Source of the DNA: Muribaculaceae bacterium
Lineage (GTDB): Bacteria > Bacteroidota > Bacteroidia > Bacteroidales > Muribaculaceae
Reading direction: 5' to 3'
Length of the DNA: 34,439 bases
Assembly: GCA_016290325.1 (NCBI GenBank)
Contig: JAEETL010000030.1
Location: 1 to 34,439 of the forward strand
Shown here: one piece after another, positions 17,558-25,930 of the stretch
Layout of the letters: every line of letters begins with the position of its first letter
Numbering within the stretch: position 1 is the first letter of the stretch
The notes under the pieces: generated by a model
What the model saw: the letters and a program-made list of their open reading frames with translations, nothing else
Told to the model about the DNA's origin: nothing
Databases searched by the model: none
Position numbers and translations under genes: made by a program

Positions 17558-18175
17558 ATGGAAGAACTTAATCTGTTTATCAAGTCGATATTCATCGACA
17601 ACATGATATTTGCCTACTTCCTGGGCATGTGCTCGTTCCTGGCAGTGTCCAAGAACGTGAAGACGGCCTTTGGCCTGGGCATCGCGGTTACCTTCATGCT
17701 GGTGGTTACCCAACCCATCAACTACATGCTCAACGAGTATGTCCTCAAGGAGGGTGCCTTGCAATGGCTTAGTCCTAGCCTTGCAGGTGTCGACCTGAGT
17801 TTCTTGGGCCTGATCCTGTTCATCGCTGTAATCGCCTCGGCCACCCAGTTGGTCGAGATGGCTGTGGAGAAATTCTCACCGTCGCTTTATGCCTCGCTAG
17901 GTATTTTCCTGCCGTTGATCGCTGTGAACTGCGCCATCCTGGGTGCCTCGCTGTTCATGCAGCAGCGCGACTTTGATTCGGCTTTGACGGCAACCGTCTA
18001 TGGCGCCGGGTCTGGTATCGGCTGGCTGCTCGCTATTGTGGGCATCGCCGCCATCCGCGAGAAACTGGCTTACAGCGACATTCCCAAGCCCCTGCGCGGC
18101 GTGGGCATCGCATTCATCATTACTGGTCTCATGGGCATCGCCTTCATGAGTTTCCTGGGCATTAAATTAGGATAA
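17558..18175 (+). CDS. nqrE: Na+-NQR subunit E
   Basis: NqrE is the membrane partner of NqrD with inverted topology. The 205-residue protein has about six helices and the matching cysteines in LGMCSFLAVSK (C25) and AVNCAILGASLFM (C125). The segment STQLVEM/ATQLVEMAVEKFSPSLY is typical of NqrE and RnfA. It follows nqrD by 35 bp and is 13 bp from nqrF. Confidence 0.97.
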   Translation: MEELNLFIKSIFIDNMIFAYFLGMCSFLAVSKNVKTAFGLGIAVTFMLVVTQPINYMLNEYVLKEGALQWLSPSLAGVDLSFLGLILFIAVIASATQLVEMAVEKFSPSLYASLGIFLPLIAVNCAILGASLFMQQRDFDSALTATVYGAGSGIGWLLAIVGIAAIREKLAYSDIPKPLRGVGIAFIITGLMGIAFMSFLGIKLG

Positions 18176-18188
18176 GGAGGCAAGCACT

Positions 18189-19475
18189 ATGATACTACTA
18201 TTGAATTCAACTGGATTAACCGTTTTGACGAGTGCTATCGTGTTCCTCGTGCTCACGCTCCTGCTTGTCATTGTTTTGCTCGTCGCCAAGCACTATCTCG
18301 TGCCGTCGGGCAATGTGAAAATCAACATCAATAACGGCACCAAGGAGCTGGATGTGGCCAGTGGCAACACCCTGCTCAACACGTTGCACGAGAACGGCGT
18401 GATGCTCTCGAGCGCCTGTGGCGGTAAGGGCAGCTGCGGCCAGTGCAAGGTACAGGTCACCGAGGGCGGCGGCCAGATTCTGCCAACCGAGGTGCCCCAC
18501 TTCTCCCGCAAGGAGCAGATGGACCATTGGCGCTTGGGCTGCCAGGTCAAGGTCAAGGACAACATGTCCATCCAGGTGCCCGACAGCGTGCTCTCGGTTA
18601 AGGAATATGAGTGTACCGTTGTGAGCAACAAGCTCGTGTCGTCGTTCATCAAGGAGTTTATCGTTGCCCTGCCCCCGGGCGAGCACATGGACTTCATCCC
18701 CGGCAGCTATGCCCAGATCAGGATTCCCGAGTATGAGATGGACTATGACAAGGACATCGACAAGGAGTCGCTGGGTGACTACCTGCCCACTTGGGAGAAA
18801 TTCGGACTGTTCTCACTCAAGTGCCGCAACGATGAGGCCACCGTGCGTGCCTACTCGATGGCGAACTATCCCGCCGAGGGCGACCGCTTCATGCTGACGG
18901 TGCGCATCGCTACCCCACCCTTCAAACCCAAACCCGCCACGGGATTCATGGATGTCATGCCCGGTATCGCGTCAAGCTACATCTTCACGCTCAAGCCTGG
19001 TGACAAGGTGATCATGAGCGGTCCTTACGGTGACTTCCACCCCATCTTCGACAGCAAGAAGGAGATGATTTGGGTAGGTGGTGGTGCCGGTATGGCCCCC
19101 CTGCGCGCACAGATCCTGCACATGACACGCACGCTCAACACGCGCGACCGCGAGATGCACTACTTCTATGGCGCCCGCTCGCTGAGCGAGGTCTTCTATC
19201 TAGAGGACTTCCTGCAGCTGGAGAAGGACTTCCCCAACTTCCACTTCCACCTGGCATTGGACCGTCCCGACCCCGTTGCCGACGAGGCTGGCGTGAAGTA
19301 CACGGCGGGCTTTGTCGCTCCCGTGATGCGCGACACCTATCTGGGTCAGCACGAGGCTCCCGAGGACTGCGAGTACTACATGTGCGGTCCCGCCATGATG
19401 AGCCAGACCGTAAACGAGGTGCTCGACTCCCTGGGCGTCGATCCCTCATCCATCCACTACGACAACTTCGGGTAA
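18189..19475 (+). CDS. nqrF: Na+-NQR subunit F, NADH-oxidising flavoprotein
   Basis: NqrF takes electrons from NADH onto FAD and passes them to a [2Fe-2S] centre. After one N-terminal helix (about 9-34), the ferredoxin domain has cysteines C77, C83, C86 and C118. The FAD-binding motif RAYSMAN begins at 220, and the NADH domain has SGPYGDF (277-283) and GGGAGMAPLR (297-306). The 428-residue length is normal. A strong AAGGAGG ribosome binding site stands 8 bp before the ATG, which is unusual for Bacteroidota and fixes the start. It is the last gene of the operon. Confidence 0.97.
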   Translation: MILLLNSTGLTVLTSAIVFLVLTLLLVIVLLVAKHYLVPSGNVKININNGTKELDVASGNTLLNTLHENGVMLSSACGGKGSCGQCKVQVTEGGGQILPTEVPHFSRKEQMDHWRLGCQVKVKDNMSIQVPDSVLSVKEYECTVVSNKLVSSFIKEFIVALPPGEHMDFIPGSYAQIRIPEYEMDYDKDIDKESLGDYLPTWEKFGLFSLKCRNDEATVRAYSMANYPAEGDRFMLTVRIATPPFKPKPATGFMDVMPGIASSYIFTLKPGDKVIMSGPYGDFHPIFDSKKEMIWVGGGAGMAPLRAQILHMTRTLNTRDREMHYFYGARSLSEVFYLEDFLQLEKDFPNFHFHLALDRPDPVADEAGVKYTAGFVAPVMRDTYLGQHEAPEDCEYYMCGPAMMSQTVNEVLDSLGVDPSSIHYDNFG

Positions 19476-19502
19476 TTTCCACACTACCCTACTTCATTAC
19501 AA

Positions 19503-19527
19503 CGGGCGACCCACACCGGGCCGCCCG
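19503..19527 (+). terminator. Hairpin after nqrF (copy 1 of a shared element)
   Basis: CGGGCGACCC (19503-19512) pairs with GGGCCGCCCG (19518-19527) with a single A-C mismatch and a 5 nt loop; a weak T-containing tail follows. Nearly the same hairpin occurs at 23323-23348. Confidence 0.8.
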
Positions 19528-19634
19528 CATTGTTTCACCACTAATACTACACGTAAAATGAAGACAACAACTACAATAAAAACAAAACCGTCCTGTCAAC
19601 TAGCAAGCATTTAATCCTGAAAAGCGATTAAAAA

Positions 19635-19666
19635 CTTGCAAAAGCAAAAATTATGCTTTACCTTTG
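19635..19666 (+). promoter_or_regulatory. Promoter of the BspA-like gene
   Basis: CTTG (19635-19638), a 20 bp spacer and TACCTTTG (19659-19666) fit the Bacteroidota promoter. The next gene starts at 19985, so the leader would be about 310 nt, much longer than other leaders here. Confidence 0.65.
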
Positions 19667-19673
19667 CGATGAT

Positions 19674-19915
19674 TCATTGCGGCCACAGCGGTGGCCATCA
19701 TGCAATGATGACATAAATAGAAGAGCGTGTTTGTTCTATCCGTCTCATCGAAATCGGCAAAATTTCATTCAGCTGGATAAACAATTATTACGCTTTGTTT
19801 GCTATGCATCCTCCCATCAGTTGGGAGATTCAATAGCAGCAAGCGTGGGTGATGTGTTTATTGCTGAAAAGGCGTTTGCCGATGCCTGATGGGAGATAAA
19901 CAAATGTCCCCACGC
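19674..19915 (+). ncRNA. Structured 5' leader of the BspA-like gene (candidate regulatory RNA)
   Basis: Three base-paired parts are visible. A two-part hairpin, TCATTGC/GCAATGA enclosing GGCCAC/GTGGCC (19674-19708), sits at the predicted start of transcription. A 10 bp perfect long-range pair joins CTCCCATCAG (19811-19820) to CTGATGGGAG (19886-19895). The first arm can instead pair locally as CTCCCA with TGGGAG (19822-19827), so the two are mutually exclusive. Inside the long pair, CAGCAA/TTGCTG (19837-19842 with 19861-19866) closes a loop whose GCGTGGG (19843-19849) is complementary to CCCACGC (19909-19915), a possible pseudoknot. The 7 bp match alone could be chance. No known riboswitch consensus was recognised. 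Confidence 0.4.
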
Positions 19916-19984
19916 ACTTTCATTAAATTACCATTACCACTCAAAAAGGGCACAGAACGTGGCAAAGACTAAAACTTAACCATT

Positions 19985-22900
19985 ATGACTACAATTAAAC
20001 ATCAAACGACATTGCGCTCAACACTCCTCACTCTTATAATGTTTTGCTGTACACAATTCTCTTTATCGAGTAGGAATTGGGACTGGTTTGAGTTCATCCA
20101 CCATGAAGAAGGAACATCATTATACTATTTCAAGGGTTTAAGATACCAGGGCGACTCTTTGTGCATTATCACTTACGGTAGCCAAAAGTATAGAAATAAT
20201 TTATTTATTCCAAGTGAAACAAACTCATTGAAAAAGGTTGTAGGTATTGATAACTGGACATGCAAGGAATGCACAAACCTGAAAAAAGTTACCATATCTA
20301 ATTCCATCAAATTTATCGGGAACAGTGCTTTCTATGGCTGCACTTCGCTTGAATCATTAGTCATTCCTGAATCCGTCAAAACGATTGGCGATAGTGCATT
20401 TATGAGTTGCTCTATATTGAAAGAAATTCAGTTCCCGGCTGGCCGTGATTCCATATCTTTCGGTAAACGTGTCATTCGCAATTGTGATGCTCTACAGACA
20501 ATGACCTTATTTAATAGCATGCCACCGGTGTTATCAACAAATAATAGTTTCACTAATGCGCAATATGCCAATCTGAAAATCCTTGTGCCACGCACCGCTT
20601 TAGAGGCTTATCAATCCGATGCCAATTGGTCAAAATTCGCCAATATTATCCCTTTGACCTACAGCTTTCAAGAGAATGGAATATTCTATGAGATCAAAAA
20701 TGACAATGAAGTTAGCGTCTCTTATGACAATTCGACATTAAACATCTACAAAGGGCATGTTGCCATTCCAGAATCGGTCACTCATGACGGCATTACCTAT
20801 CAGGTCACATCGATTGGTCTCGATGCTTTCAAAGGATGCACATTATTAACAAGTGTGTCCATCCCGAATACGGTCACCGCAATTGATGAAAACGCCTTCT
20901 TTGGTTGCTCATCGTTGAAGTCCATAACGATTCCAAATTCAGTTGTCTCCATTGGCTATAGCGCTTTTAGTCAATCTGGGCTAACATCCCTGGACTTGGG
21001 CACTTCATTGCAGTATATTGGCAAGAACGCCTTTGCTGATTGTTACGGCCTGACACAATTATATATTCCATCATCATTAAGTCTTATTGACAATGAGGCA
21101 TTCAAGGGTTGTAATAACCTGAAAGAAATCACCCTTAGCCCCGATTTAACAGAAGTCACTATAAATGATGGCGCTTTTGACGGATGTGATTCACTATTTA
21201 AAATTACATGTTTGGCCTATAATCCACCAATATTATCAACAAATACAGGCTTCACTGATGATCAATTTGCCAATGTGAAAATCATTGTGCTACGCACCGC
21301 ATTAGAGGCATATCAATCCGATGCCAATTGGTCCAAATTTGCCAATATTCTCCCTTTGACCTACAGTTTTCAAGAGAATGGGATTTTCTATGAAATCAAA
21401 AACGATAATGAGGTTAGCGTCTCATATGACAGTTCGATTTCAAACATCTACAACGGCCATGTAGCTATTCCGGAATCGGTCACTCATGACGGCAATACCT
21501 ATCAGGTCACATCAATCGGTTCCGACGCTTTCAAAGGCTGCACATCACTAACAAGTGTGTCAATCCCGAATAGTGTCACCGTAATTGATGAAAGCGCCTT
21601 CTTTGGTTGCTCATCGTTGAAGTCCATATCGATTCCAAACTCGGTTGTGTCCATTGGCTGTAGCGCATTTAGTCAATCTGGGCTAACATTCCTGGATTTG
21701 GGTACTTCGTTGCAGTATATTGGCAAGAACGCCTTTGCTGATTGCTACGGCCTGACACAATTACACATTCCATCATCATTGAATCTTATTGATTGTGAGG
21801 CATTCAAGGACTGTTATTACTTGAAAGAAATCACTCTCGACAAGGATGTGACAGAGTTAACGCTCTATGCTGGTGCCTTTGACGGTTGCGACGCTCTGGC
21901 AACAATCACCTGCCTACCTCCCAACCCGCCTTTGTTGGATAATCGTCAAGATGGCTTTAACGATGCCATATTGAATCGCACCATTTTACAGGTGCCCCAT
22001 TCCCGTTTAAGCGTTTATCAGGAGGCCGATGAATGGTTGCGTTTTGCTAATATCCAAAGCCTTGACTACGATCTCGTCCTCAACGGTATTTATTTTCTAA
22101 GAACAAGTAACGAAGACGCGAGTGTTGTCAGCAAAGACAATAAGCGCAACAGTTATAGAGGAGATGTTGTCATCCCCGAGATGGTCAATTTCGATGGCGA
22201 GGACTTAAAAGTGACCGCGATTGCCAACAGCGCATTCCAGAATTGCAGCAATCTCACCTCTGTCACAATGCCAAATAGTATAACCACCATCGGAGGCTGG
22301 GCATTTGCTAAAAGCGGGATTAAAAACATCGACATTCCTAATTCAGTGACCAAAATTGGCCCCTATGCATTCGCAGAGTCCAGCCTGAACATTATCACAT
22401 TATCAAACAATATCACTGAAATCAAAAACGGCACTTTTTGCGCTTGCTCACTGAATTCTATCACAATTCCTAATAAAGTAACTTGCATTGGAGACTCGGC
22501 ATTCTTCATGTGCCGCAATTTAAAGAGTATTGCTATTCCAAATTCAGTCACCAGAATTGGGCTAATGTCATTCACTTACGCTTCATTAGGAAGTGTAAAC
22601 ATACCTAATTCTGTCACCGAGATTGGTACAATGGCATTTGCAGCATCTGACTTAAGGAGCGTGACACTGCCAGATTCAATTACCATTCTCGATGATGGGA
22701 TTTTCTCCCTATGTACAGATCTTGTGGACATTGTTATTCCCAATTCAGTCAAAGAAATCAAGACAGAGGCATTTACCCATTGTTGGGCTCTCAAAAAAAT
22801 GGTTATTCCTAATTCAGTTGAGAGAATTGGAGCAATGGCATTCTATTGGTGCATTCATCTTGACACATTAGTTATTGGTAGCGGGATTAAGAATATTGGC

Positions 22901-23296
22901 GATTGGGCTTTCAACTCTCCGGGCATTCCTGGTCCAGGAGGCGACGGTTTCTTTAATTCAATTGAATCTATCACTTGTTTTGCGCCCACTCCAGCGTCAA
23001 TGATTGCTGACGCTTTTGAATCAAGTTATTCAACTGCTAAACTCACCGTACCTCATGGTTCACTTGAAAAATATAGGAATGCTGAAGGCTGGAAGCGCTT
23101 TGCAAAAATAGTCACTGATATTCCATATGACATAAATGATGATGGAGAGATAAACATTGTAGATTTGAACGTCATTATAAATGCCATTATAAACGATACT
23201 AGCACAATTAACCCTATTCTCGACGTAAACGAGAATGGTGAAATCAACATCGCGGACATCAATGCTATTATCAACCTGATTATTGGCTATCAGTAA
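19985..23296 (+). CDS. BspA-like leucine-rich-repeat surface protein with dockerin-like C-terminus
   Basis: The 1103-residue protein begins with a hydrophobic signal-type segment (about 10-30) and then carries more than twenty LRR_5 (BspA/Treponema type) repeats of the form IGxxAFxxCxxLxxIxIPxSV. A capping motif ending VPxxxLExYxxxxxWxxFANI occurs four times. Residues near 200-430 and 434-664 are a recent tandem duplication with a period of 702 nt. The last 58 residues have two dockerin-type calcium loops, DINDDGEINIVDLN and DVNENGEINIADIN. Base composition is visibly AT-richer than the flanking nqr operon. BspA proteins are cell-surface adhesins in related organisms. The ligand here is unknown, and the dockerin-like end may serve anchoring or export. 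Confidence 0.93.
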   Translation: MTTIKHQTTLRSTLLTLIMFCCTQFSLSSRNWDWFEFIHHEEGTSLYYFKGLRYQGDSLCIITYGSQKYRNNLFIPSETNSLKKVVGIDNWTCKECTNLKKVTISNSIKFIGNSAFYGCTSLESLVIPESVKTIGDSAFMSCSILKEIQFPAGRDSISFGKRVIRNCDALQTMTLFNSMPPVLSTNNSFTNAQYANLKILVPRTALEAYQSDANWSKFANIIPLTYSFQENGIFYEIKNDNEVSVSYDNSTLNIYKGHVAIPESVTHDGITYQVTSIGLDAFKGCTLLTSVSIPNTVTAIDENAFFGCSSLKSITIPNSVVSIGYSAFSQSGLTSLDLGTSLQYIGKNAFADCYGLTQLYIPSSLSLIDNEAFKGCNNLKEITLSPDLTEVTINDGAFDGCDSLFKITCLAYNPPILSTNTGFTDDQFANVKIIVLRTALEAYQSDANWSKFANILPLTYSFQENGIFYEIKNDNEVSVSYDSSISNIYNGHVAIPESVTHDGNTYQVTSIGSDAFKGCTSLTSVSIPNSVTVIDESAFFGCSSLKSISIPNSVVSIGCSAFSQSGLTFLDLGTSLQYIGKNAFADCYGLTQLHIPSSLNLIDCEAFKDCYYLKEITLDKDVTELTLYAGAFDGCDALATITCLPPNPPLLDNRQDGFNDAILNRTILQVPHSRLSVYQEADEWLRFANIQSLDYDLVLNGIYFLRTSNEDASVVSKDNKRNSYRGDVVIPEMVNFDGEDLKVTAIANSAFQNCSNLTSVTMPNSITTIGGWAFAKSGIKNIDIPNSVTKIGPYAFAESSLNIITLSNNITEIKNGTFCACSLNSITIPNKVTCIGDSAFFMCRNLKSIAIPNSVTRIGLMSFTYASLGSVNIPNSVTEIGTMAFAASDLRSVTLPDSITILDDGIFSLCTDLVDIVIPNSVKEIKTEAFTHCWALKKMVIPNSVERIGAMAFYWCIHLDTLVIGSGIKNIGDWAFNSPGIPGPGGDGFFNSIESITCFAPTPASMIADAFESSYSTAKLTVPHGSLEKYRNAEGWKRFAKIVTDIPYDINDDGEINIVDLNVIINAIINDTSTINPILDVNENGEINIADINAIINLIIGYQ

Positions 23297-23322
23297 TATT
23301 CGTCTTGTACAATATGTCGAAC

Positions 23323-23348
23323 GCGGGCGACCCAATTGGGCCGCCCGC
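23323..23348. terminator. Hairpin between converging genes (copy 2 of the shared element)
   Basis: GCGGGCGACCC (23323-23333) pairs with GGGCCGCCCGC (23338-23348) around AATT, with the same single A-C mismatch as the hairpin after nqrF. It lies between the BspA-like gene and the convergent OmpH-like gene and can serve both. Confidence 0.8.
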
Positions 23349-23377
23349 TATTTCATTCAAACGATATCAAACGCTTG

Positions 23378-24091
23378 TTATTTCTTCAAGTCTACCTTAC
23401 CAGGAGTGGCAGGCTTCTCGGTGCTCAGGCCGGTAGCGGTTGTGCCAGCGGCGGGCTTAGCGGGAGCAGCCTCGGGTGCCTTAGCAGGAGCGGGAGCTGT
23501 AGTCTTGCCACCCACCTTGTTATAGCGCTTGTTCAAGCCCTCGATCACCTCATTGGTCACGTCATATTTCTCGTCGATAAAGAGCGTGGCGCTCTTGCGC
23601 AGTACCATGTCAAAGCCTTTCTTCTTGGCATAGTCCTTCATGAAGTTGTCGATAGAGTCAAGGAGCTGAATCTGGCTCTGGTTTAACTCGTTCTGGATGC
23701 TCTGCTGAAGGCTGGCCAGGTAATTCTCGGCATCGGCCTGCATCTTCTGCAACTTAGCCTGGTCGGCGTTGAAGGCTTCCTCGGTGAGGTATTGATTATT
23801 CTGGTATTTCTGCTGCATGGCGTTGCCAAACTTGCTGATCTCGTTGCCGCGCTGCTTCTGGGCTGCGTCAAACTGGTTCTGGCGGCGCAGCATGGCCTCG
23901 TTGATGTCCTTGGCAAGGTTATAGTTGGCCATGATGGAGTCCTCGTCGATGTAACGGATCTTGAGATTCTCAAGGGCTGCGCTATTGGCCTTGGGTGCCT
24001 CGGCGGCAGGCTTATCGTTGCATGAGGTGAACGCCATGAACGCTACGAGGGCGAACAGGGCAAGTTTGGAGTAATTCTTAAAGCAGTTCAT
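23378..24091 (-). CDS. OmpH/Skp-family lipoprotein
   Basis: Skp/OmpH proteins are periplasmic chaperones for outer-membrane proteins. The 237-residue protein has a lipoprotein signal ending AFTSC (C24), then YIDEDSIMANYN, typical of the start of the OmpH domain. Long helices rich in Gln, Lys and Asn follow (about 65-150), forming the predicted coiled-coil arms. The closing KGFDMVLRKSATLFID matches the family's return strand. The last 45 residues are an Ala/Pro-rich tail. The lipid anchor and tail differ from classical soluble Skp. It may be co-transcribed with the small membrane protein gene 35 bp upstream. Confidence 0.88.
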   Translation of the reverse strand: MNCFKNYSKLALFALVAFMAFTSCNDKPAAEAPKANSAALENLKIRYIDEDSIMANYNLAKDINEAMLRRQNQFDAAQKQRGNEISKFGNAMQQKYQNNQYLTEEAFNADQAKLQKMQADAENYLASLQQSIQNELNQSQIQLLDSIDNFMKDYAKKKGFDMVLRKSATLFIDEKYDVTNEVIEGLNKRYNKVGGKTTAPAPAKAPEAAPAKPAAGTTATGLSTEKPATPGKVDLKK

Positions 24092-24126
24092 TTCAAACGT
24101 TTTTTTGACTTTTTCTTATAAATGTG

Positions 24127-24297
24127 TTAGTTGTAAAATTCTTTATCACGGGCGCAAGTGATGCCACGCTTACGCATCTCGGCATTGTCGTGAATGTGAG
24201 TATTGGGGAAACGTCCCCCTTTCACGAAGAAAATCTTCACGCCCAGCAGCACCACTGCCAGCCCCACAATTGCCAATGTCAATAGTAACGTTGCCAT
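24127..24297 (-). CDS. Small conserved membrane protein
   Basis: The 56-residue protein reads MATLLLTLAIVGLAVVLLGV, a single membrane helix, then KIFFVKGGRFPNTHI, and later a GITCA segment. The FP-H and G-I-x-CA spacing matches a small conserved Bacteroidota membrane protein that I recognise by pattern but cannot name. An upstream start at 24354 is rejected because it lies beyond the -7 box TAAATTTG at 24327-24334. ATG at 24300 is equally possible. Function is unknown. Confidence 0.75.
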   Translation of the reverse strand: MATLLLTLAIVGLAVVLLGVKIFFVKGGRFPNTHIHDNAEMRKRGITCARDKEFYN

Positions 24298-24326
24298 CAT
24301 CTGCGTTTTTTGTGCAAAAAGACCTG

Positions 24327-24334
24327 CAAATTTA
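24327..24334 (-). promoter_or_regulatory. -7 box for the small membrane protein gene
   Basis: TAAATTTG on the minus strand fits the Bacteroidota -7 box. A TTG at 24352-24354 is a weak -33 at 17 bp. The leader would be about 20 nt. The remaining spacer to 24541 shows nothing further. Confidence 0.5.
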
Positions 24335-24541
24335 ATGATACTTTGCGACTCCAAGCACGATAATTTGCAATATTTTTGTTCAAATTGATTGAATAGCCCT
24401 CGGTTTTAACAAAAATTCAAAGCGCTAAAGATTAACTAACACTTCTAGCAACAGATGTGCAGACAGACCTTCAATCCATAGAGCCGACACTAAAACTGAT
24501 TGACGGCATCATGGGATAATGGCTTATCAGCAATTAATATA

Positions 24542-25816
24542 TCAGTCCAGGATGCGGGGCTCGGGAATTTCTTGGCCGCGGCAGAAGCGGACGGCGATGT
24601 GGCGGTCGTCGCCAACGTAGATGAAACGTTCGAGGCGTTGGGTCAATGTGTAGTTCCCAAAGTTGAGGTCGCTGTCGTCAATGACGATGGCATCGAACTC
24701 GTAGCCTGGCTCAAAGCTTCCCACGCGTCCGAAGAAGCTGCCTGCCGACTTGGTGGCGATCCAGAAGGCCTCAGAGAGCGAGAGGAAGCGCTTGTCCTTG
24801 TACTTCTGGTGGTAAAGTTTGCTCACCTGAATGGCATAGACCATCACGCGCATGATGCTCATGTCATGGCCTCCGCTGATGTCGCTACCTAAGCCCACCC
24901 TGATGCCCTTTTCGAGGAGGGTGCGGATGGGTGCGATTCCGGTAATCAGGTTGATGTTAGACGTGGGGCAATGCGCCACCATCACGTTGCGACGGCTCAT
25001 CAGTTCCAGCTCTTCGCCTTCACTGAAGACGCAGTGTGCCATGATGGTTGGTGTCTGTCCGAACAGGCCATAGCTGTCATAGGCGTCGCCATAGAAGCGG
25101 CTCTCGGGCTCCAACTCACGCACCAAGGCGATTTCACCCAGGTTCTCAGACAAGTGAGACTGCACGGGCACCTGGTACTTTTGTGCCTGTTCACCGCAAG
25201 CCCGCAGCATGGCTGACGAGCACGAGGGAATGAAACGCGGCGTGATGATGGGTCTGACGAGTCCGTCGGGGTCGTTCCACTCGGCGATAAGTACCTCGTT
25301 CGCGGCCGCGGCTTCATCGACAGTCTCCAACAAGGGGTCGATAGCGTTGCGGTCCATATTGACCTTGCCGACCAATGCGCCCATGCCAGCCTCGCGGAAC
25401 AGCTCCATGAGCAGGCGCGTGCTCTCCAGATGGGTAGTGGCGAAGGTAGCGGTGCGCATCGTGCCATAGCGCCACAGGTCGTGCACAAAGCGGCTGTACA
25501 TGCGCCTTGCATAGCGCGTGTCACTGTATTTTGCCTCCTCGGGGAAGGTGTAATTGTTGAGCCACTCCAGCAGTGCCAAGTCCATAGATATGCCCTGGTT
25601 GCGGTATTGCCCCGCATGCACGTGCATATCGTTCATGGCTGGAATGAGCAGGCAGTCGCCGTAATCTATCACTTCTTTGGGACGCTTGCCAAAAGCATCG
25701 ACGCTACTGGCCACGTCCACGACGCGCCCATTCTCCACGCCCACATAACCATGTTCCACAACCTCAAAGTGATCCTTATCGCGAGTATAGATGATGTTAG
25801 CCTTGTACAGTTTCAT
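24542..25816 (-). CDS. Guanine deaminase-like amidohydrolase
   Basis: The 424-residue protein belongs to the metal-dependent amidohydrolases and most resembles guanine deaminase, which turns guanine into xanthine. Metal and catalytic motifs are MHVHAGQY (H65, H67), VQSHLSEN (H221, E224), MAHC (H261) and GLGSDISGGHDMSIM (D312). The SHLSEN and GLGSDxxGG patterns are those of guanine deaminase rather than of S-adenosylhomocysteine deaminase or chlorohydrolases. A C-terminal beta-sandwich follows. It stands alone with its own -7 box (25860-25867). Substrate assignment is by motif similarity. Confidence 0.85.
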   Translation of the reverse strand: MKLYKANIIYTRDKDHFEVVEHGYVGVENGRVVDVASSVDAFGKRPKEVIDYGDCLLIPAMNDMHVHAGQYRNQGISMDLALLEWLNNYTFPEEAKYSDTRYARRMYSRFVHDLWRYGTMRTATFATTHLESTRLLMELFREAGMGALVGKVNMDRNAIDPLLETVDEAAAANEVLIAEWNDPDGLVRPIITPRFIPSCSSAMLRACGEQAQKYQVPVQSHLSENLGEIALVRELEPESRFYGDAYDSYGLFGQTPTIMAHCVFSEGEELELMSRRNVMVAHCPTSNINLITGIAPIRTLLEKGIRVGLGSDISGGHDMSIMRVMVYAIQVSKLYHQKYKDKRFLSLSEAFWIATKSAGSFFGRVGSFEPGYEFDAIVIDDSDLNFGNYTLTQRLERFIYVGDDRHIAVRFCRGQEIPEPRILD

Positions 25817-25859
25817 TTTATTTAAATCTAGATTTGGATATATAATGAATTGCTTGTTG

Positions 25860-25867
25860 CAAAGATA
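25860..25867 (-). promoter_or_regulatory. -7 box for the guanine deaminase-like gene
   Basis: TATCTTTG on the minus strand, about 45 bp before the ATG, matches the Bacteroidota -7 box. No clear -33 box is seen. Confidence 0.55.
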
Positions 25868-25930
25868 ACTAATTTTTAAAATCCAGGGGATTTTTTATTG
25901 ACAATTGAGTGAGGTTTCGAGAAAAAGTTG

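Noticed and set aside
19653..19889. 78-codon open frame in the leader of the BspA-like gene
   Set aside because: It starts inside the -7 promoter region and its end overlaps a pairing arm; no ribosome site or family features.
20000..23000. Regular repeats that might be a CRISPR array
   Set aside because: They are in-frame LRR coding repeats with variable codons and no constant repeat-spacer pattern.
24298..24354. Longer form of the small membrane protein
   Set aside because: The extra 19 residues are upstream of or inside the promoter box and break the expected membrane-first N-terminus.
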